From NCBI GenBank assembly GCA_017535315.1, contig JAFXUD010000064.1, positions 48,948 to 112,947 on the forward strand: a DNA stretch of 64,000 bases. The letters are read 5' to 3'. Under the pieces are notes generated by a model. That model did not search any database. It worked only from the letters and a program-made list of their open reading frames with translations, and was not told the origin of the DNA. Shown here piece after piece: positions 18,988-28,233 of the stretch. Source of the DNA: Victivallales bacterium (GTDB lineage: Bacteria > Verrucomicrobiota > Lentisphaeria > Oligosphaerales > Oligosphaeraceae). Positions within the stretch are counted from its first letter, which is position 1, and each line of letters begins with the position of its first letter. Position numbers and translations under genes: made by a program.

Positions 18988-19827
18988 ATGAACGGCTTTG
19001 ACCATAGATTTTGGTTGTGGGGATATGTTCTGGAAGATTCGATTCCAGGCAAAATGATGTTTGTGGACGGGACAACCAGTTGCAGCGCAGAAACGGCGTT
19101 GTCACTGCTGAAATGCGGCAGCCTTTTCTGGATGAATCCACTTCATTCACAGGAGGCTATCAATGAAAAACAGTACAACCTCATAAAGGATTGTGGTAAC
19201 ATAGTCGTGGGACTTACGCATCTGGAGAAGAACGGGCCTGGTCTAGGAGGCTGGGAACTCCAGTATAAGGAATCGGCAGAAAAGATAAGCCGCTTCTCGT
19301 TGGAGGCATCCAATATAAAAGGTGCCATCATCGATGATTTCCGCTCCCCAACCAGTCCAAGTAGAAACATCACGCCAGCGGAAGTCAGGGAAATCAAGCA
19401 GGCACTGACTTCGGTTAACCCAAATCTCAAGCTCTATGTGGTGCAGTACTACACAATCCAGAAGCCAGAGGAGGTTGTTCCTTTCCTGCCATATATCGAT
19501 GGTGCAGCTATCTGGCTGTGGCATTCCACCGACTACTTCTGGAATGCATTGTACGAGGATACCCTTCGCCAGTGGCGTGAGGTCTTCCAAGGAAAGGAGT
19601 TAATCCAAGGGCAGTTCCTGCACGCATACGGTGACGGCAACGTGCCACAGCCAATGGACCAGATGAAGCTCCAGTGCAAGTACATAGCACAATGGCTGGA
19701 TGCTGGCACACTGGATGGCTGGTGCATCCTGAACAATGGTTGGTTTTGCAAACTTGACCACAAGGAACAGCTAGATTACCTGAAGGGTTTCTGGGATTGG
19801 TACAGGGATACCCGCACTGTAAGATGA
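18988..19827 (+). CDS. Uncharacterised protein, possible TIM-barrel hydrolase
   Basis: A 279-residue protein with no motif I recognise. It is rich in aromatic residues and alternates predicted strands and helices in a TIM-barrel manner (KGAIIDDFRSP near 105, KLYVVQYYTI near 145, GAAIWLWHSTDYFWNALY near 175). The ends of predicted strands carry acidic residues, as in some glycosidase-like folds. No signal peptide. It starts 14 nt after the radical SAM gene without a clear Shine-Dalgarno and ends convergent with the minus-strand cluster. A sugar-active role is only a guess from context. Confidence 0.6.
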   Translation: MNGFDHRFWLWGYVLEDSIPGKMMFVDGTTSCSAETALSLLKCGSLFWMNPLHSQEAINEKQYNLIKDCGNIVVGLTHLEKNGPGLGGWELQYKESAEKISRFSLEASNIKGAIIDDFRSPTSPSRNITPAEVREIKQALTSVNPNLKLYVVQYYTIQKPEEVVPFLPYIDGAAIWLWHSTDYFWNALYEDTLRQWREVFQGKELIQGQFLHAYGDGNVPQPMDQMKLQCKYIAQWLDAGTLDGWCILNNGWFCKLDHKEQLDYLKGFWDWYRDTRTVR

Positions 19828-19853
19828 ATCTTTTGGTTTGAAGCTGAGGAGGG

Positions 19854-21692
19854 TTACGTGCGTGTAATCTCCCACTTGCCTGTGGTAAAATCGGCGATGA
19901 CCGAGGTCCCATCATCAAATGTAGCCTTTTGGCGGTTGTCATCAAGGAACTCATGCGATACCATCTCTTCCAGGCAGGTCGAGCGCAATTCCTTTGAAAT
20001 GCGGAAATTGTGGTTGTCGAACTTGGTGGGGAGAAGCGTGTAGAGTGCCTGGTAGGCGCAGTACTCTGCGCCTCTGACTCCCGATGTTCCGATGCCAGCG
20101 AAGTTGAGCACGCAGTCGTGGTAGATGAGCTGCCAGAGCGGAATTGTAATCGTGTTCAGCGCATTTCCCCAGCCTTCGAGGGTGATATAGGCACCTAAAT
20201 CAATACAATCAAGGAAGCAATCCCTAGGCGAACTTTCGGTTGCGACGGCGCCGAAATGACGTTTTGCCTCGCGGAGAATCTCCTTGCGCATCATGGCATC
20301 GTCGCGTGCGGAGCCTGGATGGTCGGGGTGGAAGCATGGCTCGCAGGAGGTGCAGCCAAGCACGTCGATGTAGATGCAACCTCGACCTGATAGTTCGGCG
20401 ATTCGCGGCAGGTCGCGTTTGGCGTATTTGAGGCCGATGGCGCTGCACATAAGATAGCAACGTCCTCCATACCAGATGCCGCCGCGCAGGGGGGCACCGC
20501 TTTCAGAACGGAACATCTCCTCGAAATTGAACTCTGGCGAATTGCGGTAGCAATCGCGGTAGTTGTCATGCACGGAGAGGATGTAGTCAGGCGAGATGGA
20601 GCGTCCATAGTTGGCGCTTGCCCTGAAATCCTCTGCTGTTCCGCGTTCGGAATTGACAGGAAAACGCGTCGGATAACCTGAATCGAAGCCATAACGGTTC
20701 CAGCCCGTATTGAGGATGCAGATGCGGTCGAAGCCAGCGGCATGGGCTGTGTCGAAGACTTCACAGGCCGACCAGTTGTTGGGTTTGCCCTCGTCGTCGC
20801 CTGAAGCCTTGTCGCGAACATACAGGCTGTAGTCGCGCTCGACTCCTGCGGGCGGCTGTGGTGTCCAATAGACGTTGTGCTTCCAGATGATGCTTCCAGG
20901 CAGTTTGCCTACTTCTGGGTTGGCGGCAATCTTATCCTTTAGGAGGAAAAGCTTGCCTTCTTTTTCAATGTGGCGGCGATAGTTTTTGGCCAGGGAAACA
21001 TAGTTTTCACCTGGTGCGAGGAAGGAAAGACGCTGCGTGCGCGGGTATTCTGCGAGGTTGCGGATGAACTCCTGTGCTGTATCGATATGGCAGGGGCCGT
21101 CGGTAATGGCGAGGGTCGTCCATTGGTCGAAGCGGTCGGGGTATCTGACGGCGAGGCCCCCCTTGTCGTCATAGAGACCGTAGAGCGGAAGAATCTCGGT
21201 GCGGGTACGTGTCGTATAGGATGGCTGCCCTGGAAAGTTTGCTATGGCACCACATCCGCGGAAGCCAAGTACGAGGGTTGCGTGGTCTGTCTGTTTCCAG
21301 CGTAATGGCTTGTACGGAAAGGAGACGGACAGTATTTCATCGTCAAGCCCTGTAATCGAATCGATTGTGAAAACCGCCTCGTCGTCCTTTAGGCGGATGG
21401 AGAAACTGAAATGGAGGTCGGGACCATCCTTGGGCTTTTTGAAGCCGTTTTCGGGGAATCGTGCCCAGTAGTCCATTTGCTTGAAGGTGATGCGGATGAC
21501 ATCATTCGCAAGTACGGCTTTTCCGACGGCGTGCTGTACGAGATCGAAGCGATAGGTGTTGCCATAGACGAAATAGGCGTAGTCGCTTGCGTCATAGCTC
21601 CAGCCTGTTTTGGTGGAATTAATTGTCAGACGGGAGGCGTCGGCAGGGACGGTTACGCGGATGCTTCCATTGTCAAGAATGCAGTCGTTCAT
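19854..21692 (-). CDS. Glycosidase-like protein, no signal peptide
   Basis: A 612-residue protein with an N-terminal beta-sandwich (about 1-220, many short Thr/Val strands) and a barrel-like second half (about 250-550). That half contains conserved-looking acidic segments such as GCIYIDVLGC and ATESSPRDCFLD. The arrangement resembles DUF5696/GH101-like clan proteins, but I cannot place it firmly. There is no export signal, whereas its upstream partner, overlapping by four bases (ATGA), is clearly secreted. Either this protein acts on imported fragments or it is retained by an unrecognised route. It ends 27 nt from the convergent plus-strand gene. Confidence 0.65.
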   Translation of the reverse strand: MNDCILDNGSIRVTVPADASRLTINSTKTGWSYDASDYAYFVYGNTYRFDLVQHAVGKAVLANDVIRITFKQMDYWARFPENGFKKPKDGPDLHFSFSIRLKDDEAVFTIDSITGLDDEILSVSFPYKPLRWKQTDHATLVLGFRGCGAIANFPGQPSYTTRTRTEILPLYGLYDDKGGLAVRYPDRFDQWTTLAITDGPCHIDTAQEFIRNLAEYPRTQRLSFLAPGENYVSLAKNYRRHIEKEGKLFLLKDKIAANPEVGKLPGSIIWKHNVYWTPQPPAGVERDYSLYVRDKASGDDEGKPNNWSACEVFDTAHAAGFDRICILNTGWNRYGFDSGYPTRFPVNSERGTAEDFRASANYGRSISPDYILSVHDNYRDCYRNSPEFNFEEMFRSESGAPLRGGIWYGGRCYLMCSAIGLKYAKRDLPRIAELSGRGCIYIDVLGCTSCEPCFHPDHPGSARDDAMMRKEILREAKRHFGAVATESSPRDCFLDCIDLGAYITLEGWGNALNTITIPLWQLIYHDCVLNFAGIGTSGVRGAEYCAYQALYTLLPTKFDNHNFRISKELRSTCLEEMVSHEFLDDNRQKATFDDGTSVIADFTTGKWEITRT

Positions 21693-24600
21693 GGTAGTTT
21701 CTTTGGGGGAGTAAATGTTGTGATTCTCTTGAGAAGAGTGGCGAGCTTCTCCAGCTCGGTGGTGGGGACTCCATGCAGAATCAGAGCTTGGTCGAATGGT
21801 ACGAAATGGATGGTCTGCCCGTTGTATGGCTGGAAGCCGTCTGCTGTGACGAGCGTGCTGCCTTCAGGGAGGTTCAATAGCTCTGCATCGTATTCATTGG
21901 ATGTGGAGTTGACAAGGACGATCAGCTCCGCGCCGTCGGAGAGGCGTTGCCAGTGACCTTGTTGAATAGCGGGCGTGTGGATGATGGTATCGCCGCCGCC
22001 AGAACCGCCCTTGTAGGCATCCCATAGCGTTCCGATGATTGGCATTGGATTGCGATAGGGGAGGGCTTTCAGCAACTCGCCGCTGTTGAACCAGCTTAGC
22101 AGGCCGCTGCGCAGGTGTGCCGTGCGCTTGATGTTGAGCAGGGCAGGGGCGGATTTCAGGTCTGTCTCTGTGTAAAAATAGCCGAGTTGTTCGCCATAGA
22201 CCAATTGTTCCGCAAGCTTGGCATAGAAGGCATTGATGTCCTTGCCTGGTGCTGCGTCGCCATAGCGGCGGCAACCCAGTTGAATCTTGCCTGCATAGAC
22301 GGTGCTGAAGAGCGGAACCTGCTCATGCGTCCAGCGCCAGCAGAAACCCGCGTCGAACATCTGCATATATGGCTCGGAGACGTCTTCACTGCTGTGCCAG
22401 AGGTTGGGATGCGTTTTCTTGAGCGAAGTGCGCAGGGGCTCGAACATGGGGCGATAGCCTTGTGCGACCCACATTTGCGAGTCGCCCAGCAGGTGACTGT
22501 GCTCAGGGGCATAGCAGAGGTAGGGCAGGGCAGCCATCACCTGGTCGTGGTAGATACCGTTGACACCGTAGCCTGCCAGCCGTTTACAAAGAGCCTCAAT
22601 CCACTCTTGATAGCCCTTTGCGGCAGGGCACATCACGTAGTAATTGTATCGGATTGAATACCAGCCGGCTTGGTTGCCCTTGCCAGAACCTGGCTCGTGG
22701 AACCAGCGTTCATATCGTTCTGCAGGGATGGAGCCGCGCTGCGTCTTCAGAGCGTTTTGTTTGCCGAGAGTATCGTACATCCAACTGCCTTCACGGTTGG
22801 GACCGTCCTTTTCAGCCCACAGGCGGGTGTCGATATAGAGCTCGCAGTCGATGTCATGCTTGTGAAGTTCATGGACGGCGGCCTGCGAGTCCGCACGGAT
22901 GTGGAAATGGGGCCAGTCGCCTTGGGCGATGTCCTCCCATTCGTTCCAATGCACCACAAAGGGAAGTTCAAAGTAGTCGCGCAGCTTCATCAAGGTGCTG
23001 AGCAGTTTCTCGGCTGTGTAGCCGAAACGGGTCCTCCCATGCACGATGATGGTGTTGTTGCGCAACCGTTCGGGGGTGTCGGTGCGCGGCAGGCTGGTGA
23101 TGCGCCAGTTTGCCCCCACCTCCGTAAAACGGCGGTAGATGCGGGCCGCTTCGTACCAGTTTCCAGCGAAGAGTTCCAGGACGGCCTTCCCCTGGAGCGC
23201 ATAGTTGTTGGCCCCCTGCGTGGCCTCGTGCCCTATCATGGTCGTGTAATGGATGTCCAGGTTGTCGCGCCGTCCCACGGAGGCGATGCGCTTGACGGCT
23301 CCTGTCGGGTCCTCATGGGCAAAGTAGATGCTACTTCGGTCGTCATAATAGGCGCCGAACTGCATGTTGAGGTCGCTGGTGGGATAGTAGTAGTCCTGCT
23401 GAGCGTTGCGACTGCGCTCCGTGGTAGGGTGTGCCAGCTCGATGCCCGACATGAAGGGTATCAGCAGCTTGTCCGTCCCCTCCGAGAGTTTGCGGAAACT
23501 CCAGTTCGGGAAGGATGCGGCGGTCAGGGTGACGGATGAATCGTGGTTTTCAACGGAAAAAGAGCTCTCCATGCGTGGTCCAATGAACAGAAGCTCCATG
23601 CAGATGGCGAGCTGTTCGACGTTCCAGACAAACTCAATTTGGTTCTGCGAAAGTAGCTTGATAGTCGCATCATAATCGGAGCTGCGGAGGCGTTTATCCT
23701 GTCCGTTTTGTGTAAGGTCGATTTCCCAGAACATGGTGCGTCGGCCGAAGATTTCTCGCTGGGCAGAGGTGTCGTAGATGCCAATCAGCGGGAAGATATG
23801 GCGGTTGCCCTTGGCAAGTATCAGTGCCTTCATGCGTCCTGTATCAATGACGATGATGTCGTTCTGCGGCTCTCCACGAGCCATCTTTTCCATAGCGGGA
23901 AGCAGGGTTGCTTGGTCTGCGCCGTTTCGTGCCGCCTGAAGCAACGCTTCTCTGGCAAAGGATGGCACTCTGTCAGCGATCTGTTGGAAGCGCGGGGTGA
24001 TGTCAGCTTGTCGCAGGTTGGGGAGATGGACGCGCCCGCTGGAGAGTGCGTCCTGCTCGATTTCGCCGTCGGAGAGGCTGCGTTTCCATACCTTGATGCT
24101 GGCAACTTCGCCTTTCAGCGCCCAAACCTTGTGCCCCAGCCCGTACCCGAAGATAATGGGCGCATTGGAGGGGACTGGTTCGACATCCAGCACTTCCTGC
24201 TGTCCGACCAGTTCGCCGTTGATGTAGGCTTTCTGCAAGTAGCCGACGCGTCCCTGGCCCTGTTGCTGGATTCGCTCGAAGACGGCTGCATAGTGTGCCC
24301 ATTCGCCGAAGGGCACCATCTGGCCCGATTTCACGCCACCGTGGTATTTCTTGCCGTCTGTATGTGCCACCCACAGGGTGCCTTTCCCTTGGCGGCAGAG
24401 CCGCCACTCGTTCTCCTTGATGAAGATGTCCTGCCCAAAGTCTTCGCCGTGAGGATGGAAGCGGATGACGGCAGTAGCGGTCAGCCCGCTTGGAGTGAGG
24501 TTATAACCATTGCTGTCAGGTAGTTCGACTTTTCCATCCGTGCCGTGGAAGTGCAGCATGCCATCCTGGAACTGCACGCCTCCGCTCAGTTTTACCTCGC

Positions 24601-24706
24601 CAACTCCTTGACTGAAGTCGAGGAAGATGTCAGCAGAGGCGACAAGTGACAAGGAAATTACAAACAATAGGCATTTTAGAAGTGGATAATCGTTTGCGAT
24701 TTTCAT
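21689..24706 (-). CDS. Secreted LamG plus DUF6259-like glycosidase candidate
   Basis: A 1005-residue exported protein. A signal peptide (CLLFVISLSLVASA, residues 11-24) precedes a LamG/concanavalin-like jelly roll (about 25-215: TATVIRFHPHG, WAHYAAVFERI, GEVASIKVWKRSLSDGEI). A beta-rich region (about 290-530) leads to a barrel (about 545-880) with FVVHWNEWEDIAQGDWP, CELYIDTRLWA and GVNGIYHDQVM, the pattern I associate with DUF6259. The Asp and Glu at these strand ends are candidate catalytic acids. A small C-terminal sandwich ends the protein. It overlaps the next gene by ATGA and follows mnmA by 36 nt. Confidence 0.8.
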   Translation of the reverse strand: MKIANDYPLLKCLLFVISLSLVASADIFLDFSQGVGEVKLSGGVQFQDGMLHFHGTDGKVELPDSNGYNLTPSGLTATAVIRFHPHGEDFGQDIFIKENEWRLCRQGKGTLWVAHTDGKKYHGGVKSGQMVPFGEWAHYAAVFERIQQQGQGRVGYLQKAYINGELVGQQEVLDVEPVPSNAPIIFGYGLGHKVWALKGEVASIKVWKRSLSDGEIEQDALSSGRVHLPNLRQADITPRFQQIADRVPSFAREALLQAARNGADQATLLPAMEKMARGEPQNDIIVIDTGRMKALILAKGNRHIFPLIGIYDTSAQREIFGRRTMFWEIDLTQNGQDKRLRSSDYDATIKLLSQNQIEFVWNVEQLAICMELLFIGPRMESSFSVENHDSSVTLTAASFPNWSFRKLSEGTDKLLIPFMSGIELAHPTTERSRNAQQDYYYPTSDLNMQFGAYYDDRSSIYFAHEDPTGAVKRIASVGRRDNLDIHYTTMIGHEATQGANNYALQGKAVLELFAGNWYEAARIYRRFTEVGANWRITSLPRTDTPERLRNNTIIVHGRTRFGYTAEKLLSTLMKLRDYFELPFVVHWNEWEDIAQGDWPHFHIRADSQAAVHELHKHDIDCELYIDTRLWAEKDGPNREGSWMYDTLGKQNALKTQRGSIPAERYERWFHEPGSGKGNQAGWYSIRYNYYVMCPAAKGYQEWIEALCKRLAGYGVNGIYHDQVMAALPYLCYAPEHSHLLGDSQMWVAQGYRPMFEPLRTSLKKTHPNLWHSSEDVSEPYMQMFDAGFCWRWTHEQVPLFSTVYAGKIQLGCRRYGDAAPGKDINAFYAKLAEQLVYGEQLGYFYTETDLKSAPALLNIKRTAHLRSGLLSWFNSGELLKALPYRNPMPIIGTLWDAYKGGSGGGDTIIHTPAIQQGHWQRLSDGAELIVLVNSTSNEYDAELLNLPEGSTLVTADGFQPYNGQTIHFVPFDQALILHGVPTTELEKLATLLKRITTFTPPKKLP

Positions 24707-24742
24707 GGTCGTTTCCCATAAGGTATTGAGAATAAGGGAAAG

Positions 24743-25765
24743 TTATCGTATCCAGCCAGAAGCGAGTACTTGCTCGCCCTGATAGGCAACGGCGAGCTGC
24801 CCTGGCGGCGCGAGTGGTGCGCCGTCTGGGAAGGAGAGAATGGCTGGGGAGGAACTCGTGGTGGTAAGAATGGCGTGAACAGGGCGCATCCTGTAACGCA
24901 ACTGCACCTGCACGGCTAGTTCCTGTTGGGGTGGGACAAGCCAGTTGAGTCCGTCAATTGAGATTTCATGGCAGGAGAGTTCCTCTTGGTGGCCGATGGT
25001 GACGGTATTGGAGGAGATGTCAATTCCGACAACGTACCAGGGGCCGCCGCCAAGTCCAAGTCCTCGGCGCTGTCCAATGGTGTATTGGAAAGCGCCTGTG
25101 TGTTGTCCAAGCCGTTTCCCGTGCGTGTCAATGAGCCAGCCTGGTTTTACAAGGTCAGGGCGTGCCTTTGCGACGAACGCGGCGAAGTCGCCATTGGGAA
25201 GAAAGCACAAGTCCTGACTTTCTGACTGGCTTTTGGGGACAAGCCCCAAGGCTGCTCCTTGTTCCTTGACCTCTGCCTTTTGGTATTCACCCAGCGGAAA
25301 ACAGGCTTTTGAAAGTTGTGCTGAAGTCAACTGCGCAAGAAAATAGCTCTGGTCTTTGATGGGATCCACTCCTCGCAGGAGCTGAATGCCGTTCTTTTTC
25401 TTTGCAATACGTGCATAGTGCCCTGTTGCCATACAGTCGCAGCCGTGGTCGAGGATGGCCTGTTGCATAATACCGAATTTGATTCGACGGTTGCAGCGTG
25501 CGCAAGGTGATGGGGTGTGGCCGCTAGCGTATTCGGAGACGAAATAATCCAGTATCTCTTTCTGAAATACAGAGCTGAAGTCCAGAACAATATGACTGAT
25601 GCCCAGTTTTTTCGCCACTTGGGCCGCCTTTTCGATGGTTTCATCGGTATGGGCACTTGGGCATAGAGTCATGGTGAAGCCGATGACCTCATGCCCCTGT
25701 GCAAGCAGATGCGAGGCGGCTACTGCGCTGTCAACACCGCCTGATATGCCGATGCCGATTTTCAT
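24743..25765 (-). CDS. mnmA: tRNA-specific 2-thiouridylase MnmA
   Basis: A 340-residue cytoplasmic enzyme that installs the 2-thio group on wobble U34 of Lys, Glu and Gln tRNAs. The PP-loop SGGVDS spans residues 8-13. The nucleophilic cysteine is Cys91 in CNRRIKFG, and the persulfide-bearing Cys187 lies in SQDLCFLP. The GATGHYAR-like segment (residues 113-119) and the DQSYFLA motif near 138 are present. The C-terminal beta domain is complete although slightly short. Its start overlaps the upstream dehydrogenase stop by one base, so the two are co-translated. All catalytic residues are intact. Confidence 0.96.
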   Translation of the reverse strand: MKIGIGISGGVDSAVAASHLLAQGHEVIGFTMTLCPSAHTDETIEKAAQVAKKLGISHIVLDFSSVFQKEILDYFVSEYASGHTPSPCARCNRRIKFGIMQQAILDHGCDCMATGHYARIAKKKNGIQLLRGVDPIKDQSYFLAQLTSAQLSKACFPLGEYQKAEVKEQGAALGLVPKSQSESQDLCFLPNGDFAAFVAKARPDLVKPGWLIDTHGKRLGQHTGAFQYTIGQRRGLGLGGGPWYVVGIDISSNTVTIGHQEELSCHEISIDGLNWLVPPQQELAVQVQLRYRMRPVHAILTTTSSSPAILSFPDGAPLAPPGQLAVAYQGEQVLASGWIR

Positions 25766-26718
25766 CAGGAGACGACATTGACAGGATTACTCGCAAGGAA
25801 TGCCTTGACGTTCTCCAGTGCAACTTGGTTCAGGCGGATGCGTGCTTCCCGTGTGGCCCAGGCAAGATGCGGTGTGATGATGCAGTTTTTTGCATTTAGA
25901 AGTGGCGAGCCGTTTGATGGTGGCTCCTGTGCTAGCACATCGACGGCGGCTCCAGCAATTTGTCCAGCGTTCAAGGCATCTGCCAATGCCTGTTCGTCGG
26001 CCACGGGACCACGGCTGGTGTTGACAAGGAAGGCCTCTTTTTTCATCATTGCCAAGTGTTTGGCGTTTATTAAGGCGCGCGTCTCGGCTGTCAACGGACA
26101 GTGGCAGGAGAGAAAATCCGAGGATTTGAAGATGGTCTCTATGGGGGCGATTGTGAGCCATTCAGGAAGAGTAGTGGGGGGATTGCGCCTATAGCCGACA
26201 ACCTTCATGCCAAAGGCGTGCCCGATTGCGGCGACCTTCATGCCGATGCGTCCGAGGCCGATAACACCAAGCGTCTTTCCTGCTAGTTCGACTGTGGGGG
26301 TGATAGAGAAGGTGAAGTCTGGCGAGGACTGCCAAGCACCTTTATGCACCTCCTGATTGTACAAGGCAACTTTCTGGCAGTGTTCTAAAATGAAGGCGAA
26401 GACAAGTTGTGCCACTGAATCCGTACTGTAGGCGGGGACGTTGGTCACCGTGATGCCCGCTTTTTTAGCAGCTTGGATGTCAACTATGTCATAGCCCGTT
26501 GCCAGCACACCGATGTATCGCAGTTTCGGAAGCAGAGCGATGACATCCGCTGTCATGCGCACTTTATTGACTAGCACGATTTCCGCGTTGGATGCACGTT
26601 GCACCACAAGCTCCTGTGGTGTACGGTCGTATTTTTCAAAGCCTTCCAGGGTTTCCCAGTTCTCCCAGGAGAGGTCTCCTGGATTCATCGTATAGGCATC
26701 TAGAATGACGGTCTTCAT
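25765..26718 (-). CDS. D-2-hydroxyacid dehydrogenase (glycerate dehydrogenase-like)
   Basis: A 317-residue NAD-dependent D-isomer-specific 2-hydroxyacid dehydrogenase. The Rossmann motif GLGRIG lies near residue 150. Catalytic residues appear as NTSRGPV (Arg), VDVLAQEPP (Glu) and ITPHLAW (His). The sequence is closest in feel to hydroxypyruvate/glycerate dehydrogenases (HprA-like), but 2-ketogluconate or other 2-ketoacid reductases are not excluded. I start it at 26718 (MKTVILDAY); a longer frame to 26796 would overlap the upstream DUF493-type gene out of phase. It is coupled to mnmA downstream. Confidence 0.9.
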   Translation of the reverse strand: MKTVILDAYTMNPGDLSWENWETLEGFEKYDRTPQELVVQRASNAEIVLVNKVRMTADVIALLPKLRYIGVLATGYDIVDIQAAKKAGITVTNVPAYSTDSVAQLVFAFILEHCQKVALYNQEVHKGAWQSSPDFTFSITPTVELAGKTLGVIGLGRIGMKVAAIGHAFGMKVVGYRRNPPTTLPEWLTIAPIETIFKSSDFLSCHCPLTAETRALINAKHLAMMKKEAFLVNTSRGPVADEQALADALNAGQIAGAAVDVLAQEPPSNGSPLLNAKNCIITPHLAWATREARIRLNQVALENVKAFLASNPVNVVS

Positions 26719-26743
26719 AATAAAATGTGGCAGCTTGAAAAAC

Positions 26744-27010
26744 TCACAGCAGCATCTTGACCCCAGGCAAGGCGCCGAGGTTGGCAAAAAGAACATCCAT
26801 GTCTTCTCTTGTAGGAAGGGTGGCCGACAATTTCCAGGTACGGTAGGTGCCAGCAGAAGAGGTGTGTGAAGGGAGGATTTCCGTGCCGAGAAGGTTCATC
26901 TTGTCAAATACTTCCTGGATTAACGGGGAGATGTCCCCCTCCTTGGCGTAGGTGATTAGTGTACCATGCCAGTCGGCTGGAAACTGCAATTTGCTTTTAA
27001 TGTCTGTCAT
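26744..27010 (-). CDS. DUF493/YbeD-like small protein
   Basis: An 88-residue protein matching the YbeD/DUF493 pattern: an N-terminal FPADWHGTLITYAK strand, the central helix, then YRTWKLSATLPTREDMDVLFANLGALPGVKMLL, which is the family C-terminus. The ferredoxin-like fold resembles an ACT regulatory domain. In Proteobacteria it neighbours lipoate metabolism genes, and a GcvH-type lipoyl protein lies 1.2 kb upstream here, which is suggestive only. It is the first gene after the terminator at 27029-27088 and precedes the hydroxyacid dehydrogenase by 25 nt. Confidence 0.75.
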   Translation of the reverse strand: MTDIKSKLQFPADWHGTLITYAKEGDISPLIQEVFDKMNLLGTEILPSHTSSAGTYRTWKLSATLPTREDMDVLFANLGALPGVKMLL

Positions 27011-27028
27011 GGTGAATGAACGCTAATG

Positions 27029-27088
27029 AAAAAAAGCCCGTCCTTTGAATCAGCGCACCTCTGGAAAGGGTGCGCTGATTGGACGGGT
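27029..27088 (-). terminator. Strong Rho-independent terminator
   Basis: An almost perfect two-part stem. The inner 12-bp arms are at 27048-27059 and 27069-27080 with a 9-nt loop. The outer 8-bp arms (one G-U-type end pair) are at 27036-27043 and 27081-27088, with a 4-nt bulge on one side. On the minus strand the stem is followed by seven U residues (A run at 27029-27035). It closes the 260-residue unknown gene and separates it from the DUF493-mnmA cluster. Confidence 0.9.
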
Positions 27089-27115
27089 CAGGCTGCATAT
27101 AAGCAGCGTTATGCC

Positions 27116-27898
27116 TTAGTGTTGGAAGATGTCAGGATGAGTTTTGCTAACCTCTGCGAAGTTATCGGAGGTAACGAGGAGGAAACGCTTGTCAAAAGCA
27201 GCCTGCTGGTCCTTTGGAACGGGCTTCTCGTCGTATTCGGCATTGGGCTTGTAGGTGACGGCGGCGGCAATGCAGCCAGTTGCGAAGCCACGTCCATGCT
27301 CATAGATGCTACCACCCGCAAAGACGACTTTCTTGCCCTTCAGGCAGTTGGCGTTGAACTCTTTGCCTGCGCAGCCAACACCCATCGGGAGGCCGATGGT
27401 GGTGATGATGATGTCGGCGTCTTTTCCTTTCATCATCTCTTCAAGAACCTTTTTGGTGTACCAGGTTTCCATGGGGTCCATCATCTCCATGTCGGGGTCG
27501 CCGCCCTTCGGCTTCGGGGGTTCGGGATAAATGGTGTCAACAATGGTGATGGCGCCATCAAGGCCTTCGTTAAGACCGACCAGGCTGGGGGAGTCTTCCT
27601 TGGTATAGGGGTCTTTGATGATGATGGCCTTTTTGCCAGAGAATTTTTCTTTCAGGTAGTTTCCAAGTTGGCGTGTCATGACTTTTTGATATTCGATTTC
27701 GCGTGCCTGTGCGCTCTTGTTTTGTCCGCCGCCGAAGGAGTTGCTCCAGGAAAGGTAGCCACCGATGGCGATGGCGATGATGGCGCAGAGAATGGTCACT
27801 GGCTGTCCCCAGGCCACTCCTTTCTTAGAGTTGGACCAACCGACAATTGCTCCAATGGCTGCCAATGCGAGGATAGCGTACATGAGGATGTTATTCAT
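27116..27898 (-). CDS. Unknown membrane-anchored protein, monocistronic
   Basis: A 260-residue protein I do not recognise. Two hydrophobic segments near the N-terminus (about 4-21, ILMYAILALAAIGAIVGW, and about 33-50, ILCAIIAIAIGGYLSW) are separated by a short Lys-containing loop. A soluble domain follows, rich in Lys, Gly and Met, with GKKAIIIKDP, GAITIVDTIYP, ADIIITTIGLPMG and GKKVVFAGGSIYEHG, which read as Rossmann-like beta strands. AGGAGA precedes the ATG. It has its own promoter and a strong terminator, so it is transcribed alone and probably well expressed. It may scaffold or sense something at the membrane; no function is claimed. Confidence 0.75.
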   Translation of the reverse strand: MNNILMYAILALAAIGAIVGWSNSKKGVAWGQPVTILCAIIAIAIGGYLSWSNSFGGGQNKSAQAREIEYQKVMTRQLGNYLKEKFSGKKAIIIKDPYTKEDSPSLVGLNEGLDGAITIVDTIYPEPPKPKGGDPDMEMMDPMETWYTKKVLEEMMKGKDADIIITTIGLPMGVGCAGKEFNANCLKGKKVVFAGGSIYEHGRGFATGCIAAAVTYKPNAEYDEKPVPKDQQAAFDKRFLLVTSDNFAEVSKTHPDIFQH

Positions 27899-28233
27899 TT
27901 GTCTTTCTCCTAAATGTTGAAAACCTTTGATGCAATAACTGATTTGTCATTTCAAAAACACTGTAACACTATACATTAACAATTCTGAAATGCAAATGCA
28001 AACATTGACATCAATCAATTGCTGTAAAAAAACAACTCAAACTCGTTCTTCCAGAAAATGTTGCTTGTGTTGAAACCTCCTTTTAATATTCCTCTGTTAA
28101 AATATCTTCAAAATCAAAAACAAACCTATAAAAGAATACAATTAAAAATAATAGGCTTTTCCATAATAGCAAGTCAAAAACTCAATTAAAACAGCTTTTT
28201 TTGTGAAAAAAGACATTTCGTGGTAATAAATCT
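27899..28233. other. AT-rich leader region
   Basis: This gap between the 260-residue gene and gcvH, both on the minus strand, is strongly AT-rich compared with its surroundings. It contains the promoter listed at 27968-27995. The rest (about 28020-28230) has A/T runs but no open frame or hairpin that I can support. Confidence 0.5.
27968..27995 (-). promoter_or_regulatory. Sigma-70-type promoter for the 260-residue gene
   Basis: On the minus strand, TTGCAT (27990-27995) and TATAGT (27968-27973) are separated by 16 nt, with a TG immediately before the -10 (extended -10). The predicted transcript starts about 60 nt before the ATG at 27898 and includes AGGAGA. The same TATAGT box appears in the promoter proposed at 32067-32094. 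Confidence 0.6.
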
